A DNA stretch of 64,000 nt from Sipunculus nudus (Eukaryota; Annelida; Sipuncula; Golfingiida; Sipunculidae). This document shows, piece after piece, positions 1 through 10,490 of the stretch. Position numbers and translations under genes: made by a program. The notes under the pieces were generated by a model, which saw only the letters and a list, made by a program, of their open reading frames with translations, was not told where the DNA came from and did no database searches. The first letter of the stretch is position 1; each line of letters starts with the position of its first letter. The stretch spans positions 37,678,862 to 37,742,861 of the forward strand of contig CM049307.1 of the NCBI GenBank assembly GCA_026874595.1. The letters run 5' to 3'.

Positions 1-91
1 TATTGAATGTTATTTTGGTCTGCTAAAAACACCCTAATAATTCTCCTGGGAACATTTCTAGGATTTAATTAAGCGCCTGAGTCCAGTAAAG

Positions 92-92
<1 letters not shown>

Positions 93-161
<69 letters not shown>
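93..161. repeat. (AT)n microsatellite
   Basis: About 34 uninterrupted TA/AT units. Confidence 0.97.
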
Positions 162-162
<1 letters not shown>

Positions 163-654
163 CGCCAAAATGTAAATATTTTGACAAATTTAACAGATAA
201 AAACCCTACAAAACTCTCATTATAGATACATTTTAATTTATTTTAATTCTTTTTAAAAATAAAAAAATGGATATTTATTTTCAATGCGTTTTGATCAATG
301 TATCATAGAGAATACTTTATATGATCTTTCGAAAAGAAATTATAAATGTAGATACTGCTGCAATTCGTCCTGTACGTGTCAATCCACGGACAGACTGCCA
401 TCGATTAGATTCTGTGGTGAGAAAAAAAAATCATTTAAGAATAGAAGCTTTTTTGGTGAACATATGTGCATAAGTTAAGATGTCACAGGTTAATATGTAT
501 AACACGTTGCATAGATTAAGAGCTTTCAACACACGTTTTTGAAGTTGAATTACCTGGATGCGTAATTCGTGCACTTCAAGAGTGACACTGATACAATATA
601 ATCTTAAAAAAATAACATTACGCCCAAACAACAAAACAACAATTTGAAAATGCC
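162..654. other. Intergenic, nothing recognised
   Basis: AT-rich sequence without repeats shared elsewhere in the window. Open frames of 64-67 codons on both strands look like chance. Confidence 0.5.
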
Positions 655-915
655 GGTTTCTGTGTTCTAGAGGTAGAGCACAGGGCAGAGAGCGGGATGA
701 TTGTCAGTTCGTCTCAGCCGAGGAGTGGTGAGATTTTTCATGGTCGTCCCACATCCAGGGTGAGCGCTCTGCATAATGGGAAGGCTGTGCCCCAAACCCA
801 TGTATCACTCACAAACGAGTGCAAAATTTGGCGAGTTCCTCCATGTTATGACTCAGTAATGTGGAAGATTACACACCCAGGACCCGCAGGTGCGGTAGTT
901 ACCTGACACTAAGTA
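655..915 (+). mobile_element. tRNA-derived SINE-like repeat, family B, forward copy
   Basis: Begins with a tRNA-like head (AGAGGTAGAGCAC, later GTCAGTTCGTCTC). It shares an ordered series of blocks with the reverse complement of 60425-60665: ATTTTTCAT, AGCTCTGCA-like, ATCACTCACAAAC, GTTCCTC, GTTATGAC, CACCCAGGACCCGCAGG. A dispersed, non-coding retroelement. Confidence 0.7.
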
Positions 916-1137
916 GTCACCTTACTCCAGGATATAATATAAATGACAGGCAGCTTGTGCTATCGCCCTGTGACGTATTCCAAACCGAAATAGATTTATG
1001 CAGATGGACAAGGTTGAACTCAGTAGTATAAAAAATTATTTCAAGACTTTTGCAAGACCTATCGTGATATGTAATACTGGGGCACTGTAAGACTGACAGT
1101 TATTTTGTCAACTAACAACTATAAAGACCTATAAAGA

Positions 1138-1222
1138 CTACCGAACGCCACCATCTGAGCCATGGGTAGTGCCTCTCAGTAATTATTACAACTATTTATA
1201 CAATCCATGTAAAACCAGATGT
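1138..1222 (+). mobile_element. 5'-truncated SINE, family A (tail only)
   Basis: Only the 3' part remains: ACCGAACGCCACCATCTGAG, CCATGGGTAGTGCC and AACTATTTATACAATCCATG, matching the tails of the other two copies. Confidence 0.75.
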
Positions 1223-1249
1223 TTGCAGTCGCCGAGCGATCGCAAAGGA

Positions 1250-1323
1250 AGCCTCCCTCTGCCTTCTCCACCCCAGCCCCATCCCCCACTCCCACCCCTC
1301 ACGTTCTAACCCCCCCCCCCCCA
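1250..1323. repeat. Pyrimidine-rich tract ending in a C run
   Basis: Mostly CCC, CT and CA words, with 13 C at 1310-1322. Confidence 0.85.
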
Positions 1324-1575
1324 CGTTACCCGCAATTGATCGGTATTAGTAAATGCATGGGAAAGGGCAAGGAGTAAAGTTTGCTCCCCGGTTAGTTTGT
1401 CCGTCATATGCTATATTGCTATTTACTCTTTTTGCTAATTATTATTCGATAAAATTATGTTAATGCTGTGGCCTTAAAGGAATAAAGAAATGTCGCCATT
1501 TCCGAAATTAATCTGCACAATATGCCTCTCCCCATTCCATTGGCCTGTTGCTAGGGGTTTTCCTTGGATAGTATT

Positions 1576-1577
<2 letters not shown>

Positions 1578-1611
<34 letters not shown>
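1578..1611. repeat. (AT)n microsatellite
   Basis: About 17 TA units, directly before the minisatellite at 1612. Confidence 0.95.
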
Positions 1612-1614
<3 letters not shown>

Positions 1615-2345
1615 CCGTTATTACAATATGGGACGGTTAATACATTATGGGTCATTATTACGACTCACATTGTAATAATCGTCCCATATTGTAACAATGG
1701 TCAATGTTGTAGAAGAAATGGCCTATTTTGTTGTAAAAACGGTCATTATTATAATAATGGCCAATTCCGTAATAATATATGAGTAACATTGCAATAACTT
1801 TACCTCACCTTTACTGTAATCAGCATGGTGAGGGCTAAAAGGGACAAAAGGCCAATATTGTAAAAAATGAAGTTAAGAAGATTATGAATAAATTCATGTC
1901 AAATTTACATAGACAACATAAATGCTGACTGTTACCCTGGATTTCCATTAGGACTGCATCTCTTATACCAATGAGGAACCAAAATGGCTGTCTTTTTTAG
2001 AAGGTATTCTCAGACGACATATCGCCTGTTATATTTGGGATTCATTCTTGAGCTTAAACGTGTGTTTTTACAATATGGGCCGTTTTTTCCCATTTCTAGT
2101 TTTTATTACAATATGGGTAGGGTGTGATTATTACAATAAGGGTCGTTTTTTACTATAGGGCCGTTATTACAATATAGGCCGTTTTTTATTACATTATGGG
2201 CCGTTATTACAGTATGGGTCAGTTTTATTACAATATGGGCAGGGTATGTTTATTACATTATGGGTCGTTTTAATCACAATATGGGCCGTTATTACATTAT
2301 GGGCCGGTTATACATTATGGGTCGTACATTATGGGTCGTAACAGA
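1612..2345. repeat. Minisatellite of ATTACAATATGGGCCGTT-like units
   Basis: Units of about 18-24 bases (TTATTACAATATGGGCCG and the variant TTACATTATGGGTCG) are dense at 1612-1790 and 2065-2345, with some inverted units near 1665-1700. The gap 1790-2065 has no clear units. It starts directly after an (AT)n tract. Confidence 0.8.
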
Positions 2346-3275
2346 GGGCTTTATACCAGTCCGGTAGTTACAACAGGGGGGTAATAATATCGGCTCCGCC
2401 CTTAAAAATCACCCTTAATGCTTTGTTAAAATCCACATTCATAGTGTTTTTATTAATATAATGTGCTAATACGCATTATTTAGGCAGAAGCTACACAGAC
2501 ATCTCAGAGTGGACACTGATTAAGCTCCGTTAAAAACTCGCTTTCCACACGGTTGCTCATTAATACAGAAAACAAATGCATTTTATTTTTATTGTAAATA
2601 TTTCGGAAGTTAAAAAAACTCGTGCATTTTCCTTATATCGTATATATTTCGGAGGTTTTTAGGATAAACGGTATTTCCTGTATACATTATTTTCTTAAAC
2701 CACCTAAGAAACCACTTTACTTTAAAGGCCCTTTAGACTAGGGGTGCTCAAGCCACCATTAAATGTAAATGAATGCAGTTTCCAGGAGAAAAGATCTAAA
2801 GGTCAGGACGCCAGTGCTAAATCCACGGTGAGCCTCTTATAAAGACACCGTGCGGTTCATCCTGTCTTAATGGGAAAGTGCGAATCTACTTTAGGTTGAT
2901 CCCAAGAAACGGTGGCATTTTGAAAATAAAACAAATTTCAAGGGAAAAGAATGAAGTAAGGAAACTCAACGAAGACAGAAAAGAAACGACTTACCGTCCC
3001 GTAAATGACAAAGGAGTTTTCATTCAGACGCCGGAACTGTCAGTGAATCAGCTGAACTGCAAAAACTAGGAATTATTCGAGGGGGACGAACAAAATGTCA
3101 AACGCTCCGATTTAAAACGACACCTTAGATCTGCTCGACACATCAAACCTTGTTGACAAAGGAGGGGATCTCAACACAAAAGCCAGGACTACGCCTATAT
3201 TCATTTATATGTCGTTATAAAAACTGTCCTTCAATTTAGACGACTGAGTCGTCTGGTGCGAATATATTTTTTGTG
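2346..3275. other. Intergenic, no gene supported
   Basis: The - strand shows a good-looking donor (GACG|GTAAGT, near 2994) and an acceptor (TTTTTGCAG, near 3056) 62 bases apart. All three frames between them contain stops, so no coding exon is called. A 63-codon + strand frame at 2878-3069 matches nothing known to me. Confidence 0.45.
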
Positions 3276-3622
3276 TGCCGAACGTGGTAACGTAATGGTT
3301 AGTGCGATGAACTCGAGACCGCAAAGTTGTGAGTTTGCGTCCCGATGTGATCGTCTTCCCCGCTAAGACTCCTGGCCAAAGTATTTATCACAAAGATGCA
3401 CTCTCTCCACCCAGGAATTAATGGGTACTGGTCAAACATAGGCGGCCTGCAAATGAAGAACAACAAAAAAACACTTTCGAGCGGCGTGTGTGGCTGCTTG
3501 GTTGTTTGCACTGTGAGGAGCTGGAGCTACAAGAATGAACAGTCCTTAAAGACTAGAAAGGCAAAGTGTAAAGTCTGATGAGAGTGACGTCACTGATATC
3601 AGACAATAAACCCTCTACCTCT
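3276..3622 (+). mobile_element. tRNA-derived SINE-like repeat, family D
   Basis: The head ACGTAATGGTTAGTGCGATG ... GTGAGTTTGCGTCCCG has A-box and B-box-like parts. Downstream CCACCCAGGAATTAATGGGTAC recalls a block frequent in marine invertebrate SINEs. It ends in a short repeat tail, CCTCTACCTCTACC. Confidence 0.6.
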
Positions 3623-3703
3623 ACCTTTTACTTTTTTAACCGAGTATTTTTCCGGTTGTCAAATCACCGTTCATGTTTATATTCAGGATATGCTTCTAAT
3701 CCT

Positions 3704-3766
3704 GTAGACCCAGTTGTGGCTCTGTTGTAAACACAGTGTTTACAACAGAGCCACAACTGTGTCTAC
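3704..3766. repeat. 63-bp near-perfect hairpin palindrome
   Basis: Arms of 31 bases (3704-3734 and 3736-3766) are complementary with one mismatch, around a single central A. The arm reads GTAGAC, then CAGTTGTGGCTCTG and TTGTAAACAC. Neighbouring sequence has no related element. Confidence 0.9.
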
Positions 3767-4099
3767 TAATCATGATACAAAAAGCCGACTATACTATCCG
3801 CATTTAAGGAACCTGAATGCCAGTCCATTGGAAATGCAATATTCGTCAAATATTAGATTATGAAATTTTCAACCTTTATTAAAAGTATATATAAATTCAT
3901 ATTTATCTAAATGCAGTTGTTTATCTTCAAGGAGTCTGCAACCTTTTTTTGGATTATATACAGACTTAATACTTATGTTTCACTGAGTACAGCTATTTTG
4001 TGTTCTTCTTTCTCGTAATTAATGGAGATTGTGGTATGTGCGCACGGTGCATCTTGTCTTTCATTAGTCAGACAGTTTCTCCTTATTAAAAGTATGTAT

Positions 4100-4500
4100 T
4101 TATATTTCAGGTTTCGCTTGGGTTTCCGCTCCGTTTTCCGATGGCTTCCTTGCGTCAAGTGGGATCCGGAGGAGGGTTTGAACAAGTTTGGAGCTACCAC
4201 AGTCCGTTTCATTGGACAAGGTAGCAACAAAGCACGGAACAACAGCAACGGCCAGAGCTCCTACTCCTCAACCTGCGCCTATAAGCAGTGTACGCTCATC
4301 ACACAGGGACCGGAAGAGAGCAGCCAGTGAGCATGCGCAGTGAGCGGAAACGAAAGTTTCAGATCAGAAAGTCGCATTGCCATACCGCCTCTCACGTAGC
4401 GCTCTGCTGATTGAAACTGCATAAAATATTGCCTGCTCCTATATAAGTGTGTAAAAAGCTGGAAGCTATTACTGCTGCATAGCGTGATGGGAGGTAAAAT
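4100..4500 (+). promoter_or_regulatory. Promoter-like patch with ETS, NRF1, ISRE-type and TATA motifs
   Basis: Less AT-rich and richer in CpG than the surroundings. On the + strand in order: ACCGGAAG (ETS-like, 4309-4316), GCATGCGCA (NRF1-like, 4331-4339), GAAACGAAAGTTTC (fits the interferon-regulatory-factor element GAAANNGAAA, 4347-4360) and TATATAAG (4440-4447). An ATG at 4487 is followed by a possible splice donor, GAG|GTAAAA at 4494. Also TTTATATTTCAG at 4098-4109 and AAG|GTAGCA at 4220 could border a + strand exon. No downstream coding exon was found, so the gene, if any, is unknown. Confidence 0.35.
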
Positions 4501-5217
4501 AAGATTAGCTAAAACACTTTGAAATATCGCTTACTTTTTAGGAGTTAATCCAGTCCATGTGGTATTAAGCGCAGCGTCAAGCAATAAAACTGGCTGAAGC
4601 GGGATTCGAAACTTCACCAAATTTATAGCTGACATTATGAAGGCCAAGTAGTTATCAAATTTCATTTCCAGAACGAGAAGGGTTTCATTTTTGGTGCATT
4701 CATTTAGTCGGCTTTATTAGCCAAACGACATCAATCAGTCTTCTGCTATCAGTGCTGCTGATACGGGTCTTGCCGTTCTCTATGGCGCGACACAGACGAC
4801 CCTTGTTTATACAGCCAAGTTACCATGACAACGATGTACCCCATCGCCATGGCAGCCGATGACGTACTCAATGACGCAAAGCAAATAAAAGTTAACAAGT
4901 GTCCAGGTTATATGGGGTGTGTTGAAAGAGGGCTTACAATGTTGAAATAATAAGTAAAGTAAAGACTTCATACTTGAATAATGACACAATATAAGTTTAA
5001 GAAGCACTCATAGGTACATATGTATTAATAGCAAATGTGTCACAGTAAAGAGTTGCCATTTGAATTGTATAAATTTGAATTAGCCTTAGGAATTTAATTT
5101 ATTCTGTTGTGGGGAAAACTTAGATTAATATGATTTAAGCACAGGTAGATCATGTTTATAACATCTGAGTAATGATGTTAAGAAATGACTTCACACGATG
5201 ATGTAGTATCTAGTGGT
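4501..5217. other. Intergenic, nothing recognised
   Basis: No repeat shared within the window and no convincing frame. Confidence 0.5.
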
Positions 5218-5633
5218 TTAAAGGTGCCCAATCACCTACCTTCCTGGCTTCCTCAGTGTATATATTATTTATCTAAGGGTAATATTGGTTGTGAATAGTT
5301 CTTAAAGGACGATCGTGAAGGATGTGTGAACTTGTTTATCAACATGTTTGTAAACACAGCAATGTATACAAAAGGGAAAACATGTAACCTAAGGTGGTAA
5401 GTTGCATATATGCGGATGTAGGAAGGTCACTTGGTGCAAATCGACATTTGCAAAGCTCTGGTTTATCTGACTTGCTCCCAGATGCCCTTGTTTAATTTGT
5501 TCTGGGCCCCACATGTTATAAACACGTTGATATAACACAACAAGCAGCCTGTGTGCGAAGATATCCACGTTTTCTTGCCTATGAATGCTCCAAGGTATTA
5601 CCTTTAGTTAGCTAGGTGATTGGGCCCCTTTAA
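5218..5633. mobile_element. MITE-like element with TTAA flanks, copy 1 (416 bp)
   Basis: The ends are inverted repeats: the left starts TTAAAGGTGCCCAATCACCTA and the right, reversed, starts TTAAAGGGGCCCAATCACCTA (one mismatch in 21). TTAA at both ends suggests piggyBac-type target duplication. The interior matches 17336-17790 at many points, for example AACATGTTTGTAAA, GTAACCTAAGGTGGTA and TTTGCAAAGCTCTGG. No protein coding capacity. Confidence 0.8.
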
Positions 5634-6120
5634 TACCGTCATTTAGGTAATAAGTGTTAATGGTGCTTTGTTGACGCTCCTCTGCTTGGAGTAGGCCTAA
5701 TTATTAATTGTATATCGTAGCTTGTATGTATATATATTGTATATATATACAATAAGAGTCGAGAAAAGAGGGACCAGATATACACAACAGATTCGTAACG
5801 AGGAGACTAAGTGCTGTATGATTAACATTAAATATTTGTTATATTGATAATATATTGTCATATAGACATATTGATAGTAATATTGTCATACAGACATGGT
5901 GAAGTAACACATCGTAATTTCAAGGTGCAATTTAACCTACAAATAATAGAGGACCGTCAGTTCATGTATTACTCGATCATCTTCCGCCAGAGGTCGTTTC
6001 TACTCAAAACGGACTTCTTCTAGTTGGGCACCTTTGGACGGTCGGAACTACTTGTCCCAACTGTCAAACTTCAGAAACAAAATTTGTTACATTTCAAAGT
6101 ATCATCTTCTGTTTACATTA

Positions 6121-6330
6121 TCTCCGCTGGCGACACGGGTTCGATCCCGGCGTGGCTATAAGATTGTATTGTAGTTGCCCGTCTAAGGCCTGTGGTTTTC
6201 CCCGGGTTCTCCGGTTTCCTCCACCCCCTTCAGACTACGGAAAGCCACCATCTGAGCCATGGAGAGTGCCACGATTTGTTATGATAACTATTTGTAAAAT
6301 CCTTGTAAAATAAGTTTATATTTACTCGAA
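6121..6330 (+). mobile_element. tRNA-derived SINE, family A, second copy
   Basis: GGGTTCGATCCCGGCGTGGC is the T arm and 3' acceptor strand. It is followed by CCGTCTAAGGCCTGTGGTTTT, GGGTTCTCCGGTTTCCTCC, GCCACCATCTGAGCCATGG and GAGAGTGCC, then the tail AACTATTTGTAAAATCC. Same order as at 15630-15885; the 5' part is missing. Confidence 0.82.
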
Positions 6331-6364
6331 CGGACTTCATTTCCATCTTAACTACATTATACCT

Positions 6365-6510
6365 ACGCTGCTGGTGTAATGAGAAGCCCTGGTGCATCAT
6401 GAGCCCTAGGGTTCGAAGTCCACAAGCCCAAAACAGCAGAGTCGTACTCTTGCGTGTCCGATTCTGCGCAGTTTGTTACTCATTAGCAAGAGGAAAATCA
6501 GCGTCCAGCA
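6365..6510 (+). mobile_element. SINE-like repeat, family C, forward copy
   Basis: A tRNA-like T arm (AGGGTTCGAAGTCC) is followed by ACAGCAGAGTCGTACTCTTG and GTCCGATTCTGCGCAGT. The latter part matches the reverse complement of 12085-12130. Confidence 0.5.
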
Positions 6511-6825
6511 GTACCCCCAATGCCAAGCTGTCAGACACGTCCTGGCATGATGCATGACCAGTTAGACAGCAGCTCAGTTAAGTACTCTCTAATGGATCAT
6601 CACGATTTTTTTTTTATTTTATTATTATTTTTTTTTTACTTTCGCTGGATGTCAAATAGAACTAAAAACAATGCTAGGAATATGTGGACATTCGATGAAG
6701 CTTCGACTCACTCGAGACTCGATACAAGCGGGTTTTACATGATAAAAATTATACTTTAACTCCGAGCATAAAACTTCCACATATGCAGTTTATTCGATTT
6801 AGGCGAGCTTCACACGTGTAGTTTG

Positions 6826-6827
<2 letters not shown>

Positions 6828-6866
<39 letters not shown>
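6828..6866. repeat. (AT)n microsatellite
   Basis: About 19 TA units. Confidence 0.95.
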
Positions 6867-6870
<4 letters not shown>

Positions 6871-8689
6871 CAATTGCAACTTTTGATCTGCCAGTCTGTG
6901 CAAAAGTTGTTTAAGAATCATTCTCCAGATATCCTTAAACGCATCATATAGGTGTTGAGTTCCCGCGGTTACTATTATACTTATATAGACCTGATGGTGA
7001 AGGATGTTGGTAACAAATGAAACACATTAATCTAGTCAGCATCCCTCTATATTATTATCATGGTTTGTGATGGAATTACAGGAATTTATGTCTGTAATCT
7101 TCCTGCCATTGTTTTAGAAACACGCTGCAAAATTATATTATTATTCCGAAAAACACTTTTATACAGCCCTAATTAGTACTTTGTGCCTATTGTTCCAGGA
7201 TAATAATCCGTGTAACGGAGATAAAATATACCCCTCCCTCAGATATTCTTATTATGTATCAATGTATTCTTTATGGGGAATACTTCATAAAATCGGTGCT
7301 TCTATCACAAGCGTGGGGGTGTGTAATATAATCACCGGTGCTTATTTTCGGGTAACAATACAATCTACGTGACCGGTTGAATTGAAAAGCGTCTCCAGTA
7401 TTGTCTCGCTACATGAGGTAAATCACTATTGTTCTTCACTGAAGAGTAAAAGGCTCTCCTGGTTAGAGGATGAAAGACAGAAAATTCTATTAATCATCAG
7501 TATTCTTCTTCCACATTAGACAATTAAATTTCGAAACAGCAGGAAGCAAATAAGTAATGTTCAACTGATGGTAGAATAAATGTTTTAATTAAACGGTTGG
7601 TTCCCTTAGAATAGAGGGGTGTATCTGTCAGAACCTGTTGCCTTAATGTATCCATTCTAAGTGATCTTTTTTTCCAGAGATATATTCATAAAACAGGAAA
7701 TACATCTCAATTTTTACGAAATTCTTCATGACGATCAACCCGGTAACATGAATGCTCTACCATAACGAGCACTCATTTTTTGTCTCTACCCGTAATGATT
7801 TCGCTTGATATAAATGTCAAGTTTTCTTATAATACTGTGTTCATTAAAGGTATACGTTTCTTTGTTTCTTAGAAAAATGCTTTCAGCATAAAGAGGATTT
7901 AGTGGTCTATATCTAAGAAACACTTCTACTCTTGCTTTCTGCAAATGATATTGTTGATTCAGGTATTTTATTTTAAATAACGTATGAATCGAAACTGCGA
8001 AAAAAAATTGTTTCGTTGGGAGTGTGTTGTAATGTATTTCATGTGACAGTGATGAGGATGTGATACAACGAAATATTATTACCACGAATATTTCTTGATC
8101 ATTAGTAGTCGTTTAGATGTATAGGCAAATCAGAGCGAAAATCTGGCGACATTATATTTTTGTTGTATTTTGCACATATGCCGTTGGTGCATGTATGAGC
8201 ATACTTTGTATTAAGTAACTGAATGTTTTTGCTAGCTTCCGTGTATATTTATATGTATATAGTAGGATCTGGTTTCGATGAAATGCCGCCATATTGTTTC
8301 CTTGAAACCAAAGTATTTTATTCCCCGCTGTGCCACACCGAATAATCGCGTACATTGCATTAAGTTCTTGTTCGAAGTTTACAGTGTTCATCACTTCCAG
8401 CCTGCCACGCCATGCCATCCGTGCAGTTAGTTATATATTCATATATATGTCGGACAACCCATGGGAGGTAGACATTAAGTGTAATCTCCATGGTATCAGC
8501 AACATATGTACATACAAACAAGTTAATATGTGTTATATAGAGAGTATAGGTGTAGGCGTATTCTTATAGTCGTAATTCTTATTTTGTATTTGTGGTCGAC
8601 TGTACCCAGGCGTAGGTGGCGCAATAAATTATATTTATAATGAAAAAATGTTTTATTCTTATATTTTTTTTCAAATTGATTATATTCTA
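6867..8689. other. Intergenic, nothing recognised
   Basis: Frames up to 99 codons occur (7786-8085, - strand) but have low complexity and no known motifs. Confidence 0.5.
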
Positions 8690-8750
8690 CTCTTGGTTGG
8701 TTGGTTGGTTGGTCTTTCAGAGAGTGAGAGAAAGAGAGAAAGAGAGAGGT
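8690..8750. repeat. (TTGG)n and GA-rich microsatellite
   Basis: Five TTGG units followed by GAGA-rich sequence (AGAGAGTGAGAGAAAGAGAG). Confidence 0.85.
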
Positions 8751-8847
8751 CGTCAGTTAAACATGACTCATATCATGCCCGACAAGAGATTTTGGCAGTA
8801 CTACAATAGTACACACCCATAAACATGTAGAGAGGAAACTGAGTAAT

Positions 8848-8998
8848 AAGACCACCCATGAGACTGGTCAAAAGTGATCATAATTCACTCTTATTTGACA
8901 AGTCGATTATGAATTATGTAAATGCTTTCGGTTCAATCAAGGGTGGTCTTAATAGACAGCTAGTCTTATAAGCCAGGTGGTCTTTCAGACAGGTTCCG
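8848..8998. repeat. Dispersed repeat, family F, copy 1
   Basis: Starts AAGACCACCCATGAGACTGGTC, includes GGGTGGTCTTAAT and ends AGGTGGTCTTTCAGACAG. The same block order is found at 46117-46285. Confidence 0.65.
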
Positions 8999-9357
8999 CT
9001 TTATTTAAAATATTGATATATTGTCATAAGTCTCCATAATTCAAACTACTCATTGTTCCAATATTGACACCTTTTTCAAGACTATTGAAACAATCCGCTT
9101 GAAATCAACGCGTGATGATACCTGAAGTGGTTCTTTTTAACCGCCTCTATGATCAGTTAATAATATCACAATGGATATCCATTAATATTTATTCAGAACT
9201 TACAAATACACTTGATACCTGTAATTGTGTGTTTTTTTAATGTAAGGATGCGGATAGACTTATAAACATTCTTTTCAGTTTAACATTTAGTAATTGTTTT
9301 CTTAACCAAGGATGGAAAGAGCACTTAATGTTTCATAAACCATTTTTTGTAACATTT

Positions 9358-9900
9358 TTATTAGCTCAGCTGACTGAAAGTCATAACTGTATATCCAGAA
9401 GGGTCATAGGCAAATCATCTTGGATACCTGAAATTAGGCACAAATTGTAACAGATAGCCCTAGAATCGTATAACGCATATCCAGGGAAGCCTTGGGCAAG
9501 TCTCCTTGGAATGCTGAAATAAGGGCACTGTGACCTATATTGTGTGACCTATAAGGGCACTGTGATCCACTAACAGTTAACCTAATTTTGAGCACCCAAA
9601 AAGTTTCACAGGGTACAATACTTAACTGCTGGATCTAGAAATGTATTTCTTAATGTAAACCGAGGTCGCTGTAATGTCGCTTTGGATATCTGAAATAAGG
9701 TCATTGTGACCTATATTCTGTTAGCTATGGGAGAGAACATGATTTAAGTACCCTATAAGGTAGATGGACACAAGTCGTAGCAGATTGACGTAGAAACTTC
9801 TAAATTGGCATCTAGGGAGTTCCTAGTTAAATCTTATTTGAAACCTTAAATACGGTCACAGGTCATTATTACCTATTTCTAAGCACCGTGGGGAAAAAAA
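9358..9900. repeat. Family E repeat with degenerate internal tandem units
   Basis: Head TTAGCTCAGCTGACTGAAAGTCAT matches 53628-53652. It then holds three loose repeats around TGGATAC/TATCTGAAAT and AAGGGCACTGTGACCTATA, carrying TGACCT half sites. No coding sequence seen. Confidence 0.5.
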
Positions 9901-10194
9901 CATGATTCTGGGCACTCAGGAAGTCATTCTAACCAATGTTCAAGGTTCCTTTACAAATATTTTTCACCAGATCTTAACATCAATCATTAATACATGCATC
10001 ACCTGTATTTCAAATTCAGCCGAGTGTCATGGCCCATGGCCCACTAGTTTACGAAAGGTAAATGTAAAATATGCAAGAAAAGTTTATTATGATTTCAATT
10101 TCAAAACTCTCACAGGAAATATCTTAATTTGATGGTTTTCATTTTATTGAATGAAAGTCATATTTTAATATAAATTGTATTTTTAAAATAATTT

Positions 10195-10490
10195 ATTGAA
10201 TGATGAATGAATGAATGAATGAATAAATGAATGAGTTTTATTCAGAAAATAAAGTCCTAAGGCAAATAGCTTCACAATAATGATTTACATAATGCATTAA
10301 TACCAAGTCACTTCATTTCATATTCAAAACATTGTAATACAAAAATCAAAGAACAAAACAACAAGAACAATAAATAGTAATAAAATTAACTTATCTACAA
10401 AAACAATAATGGTATAAACGAAAATTAATAATAATAATACATAAATGATAATAATAATAATACATAAATAATAATAATTAATAATATATA
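10195..10490. repeat. (TGAA)n followed by AT-rich sequence and (AAT)n
   Basis: TGAATGAATGAATGAATGAATAAATGAATGAG at 10200-10235, then several AATAATAAT clusters at 10425-10490. TGAA tails of this kind often mark the 3' ends of LINEs, but no coding remnant is seen. Confidence 0.7.

Noticed and set aside
2994-3056. Possible - strand exon between TTTTTGCAG and GTAAGT
   Set aside because: All three frames contain stops; no neighbouring exons.
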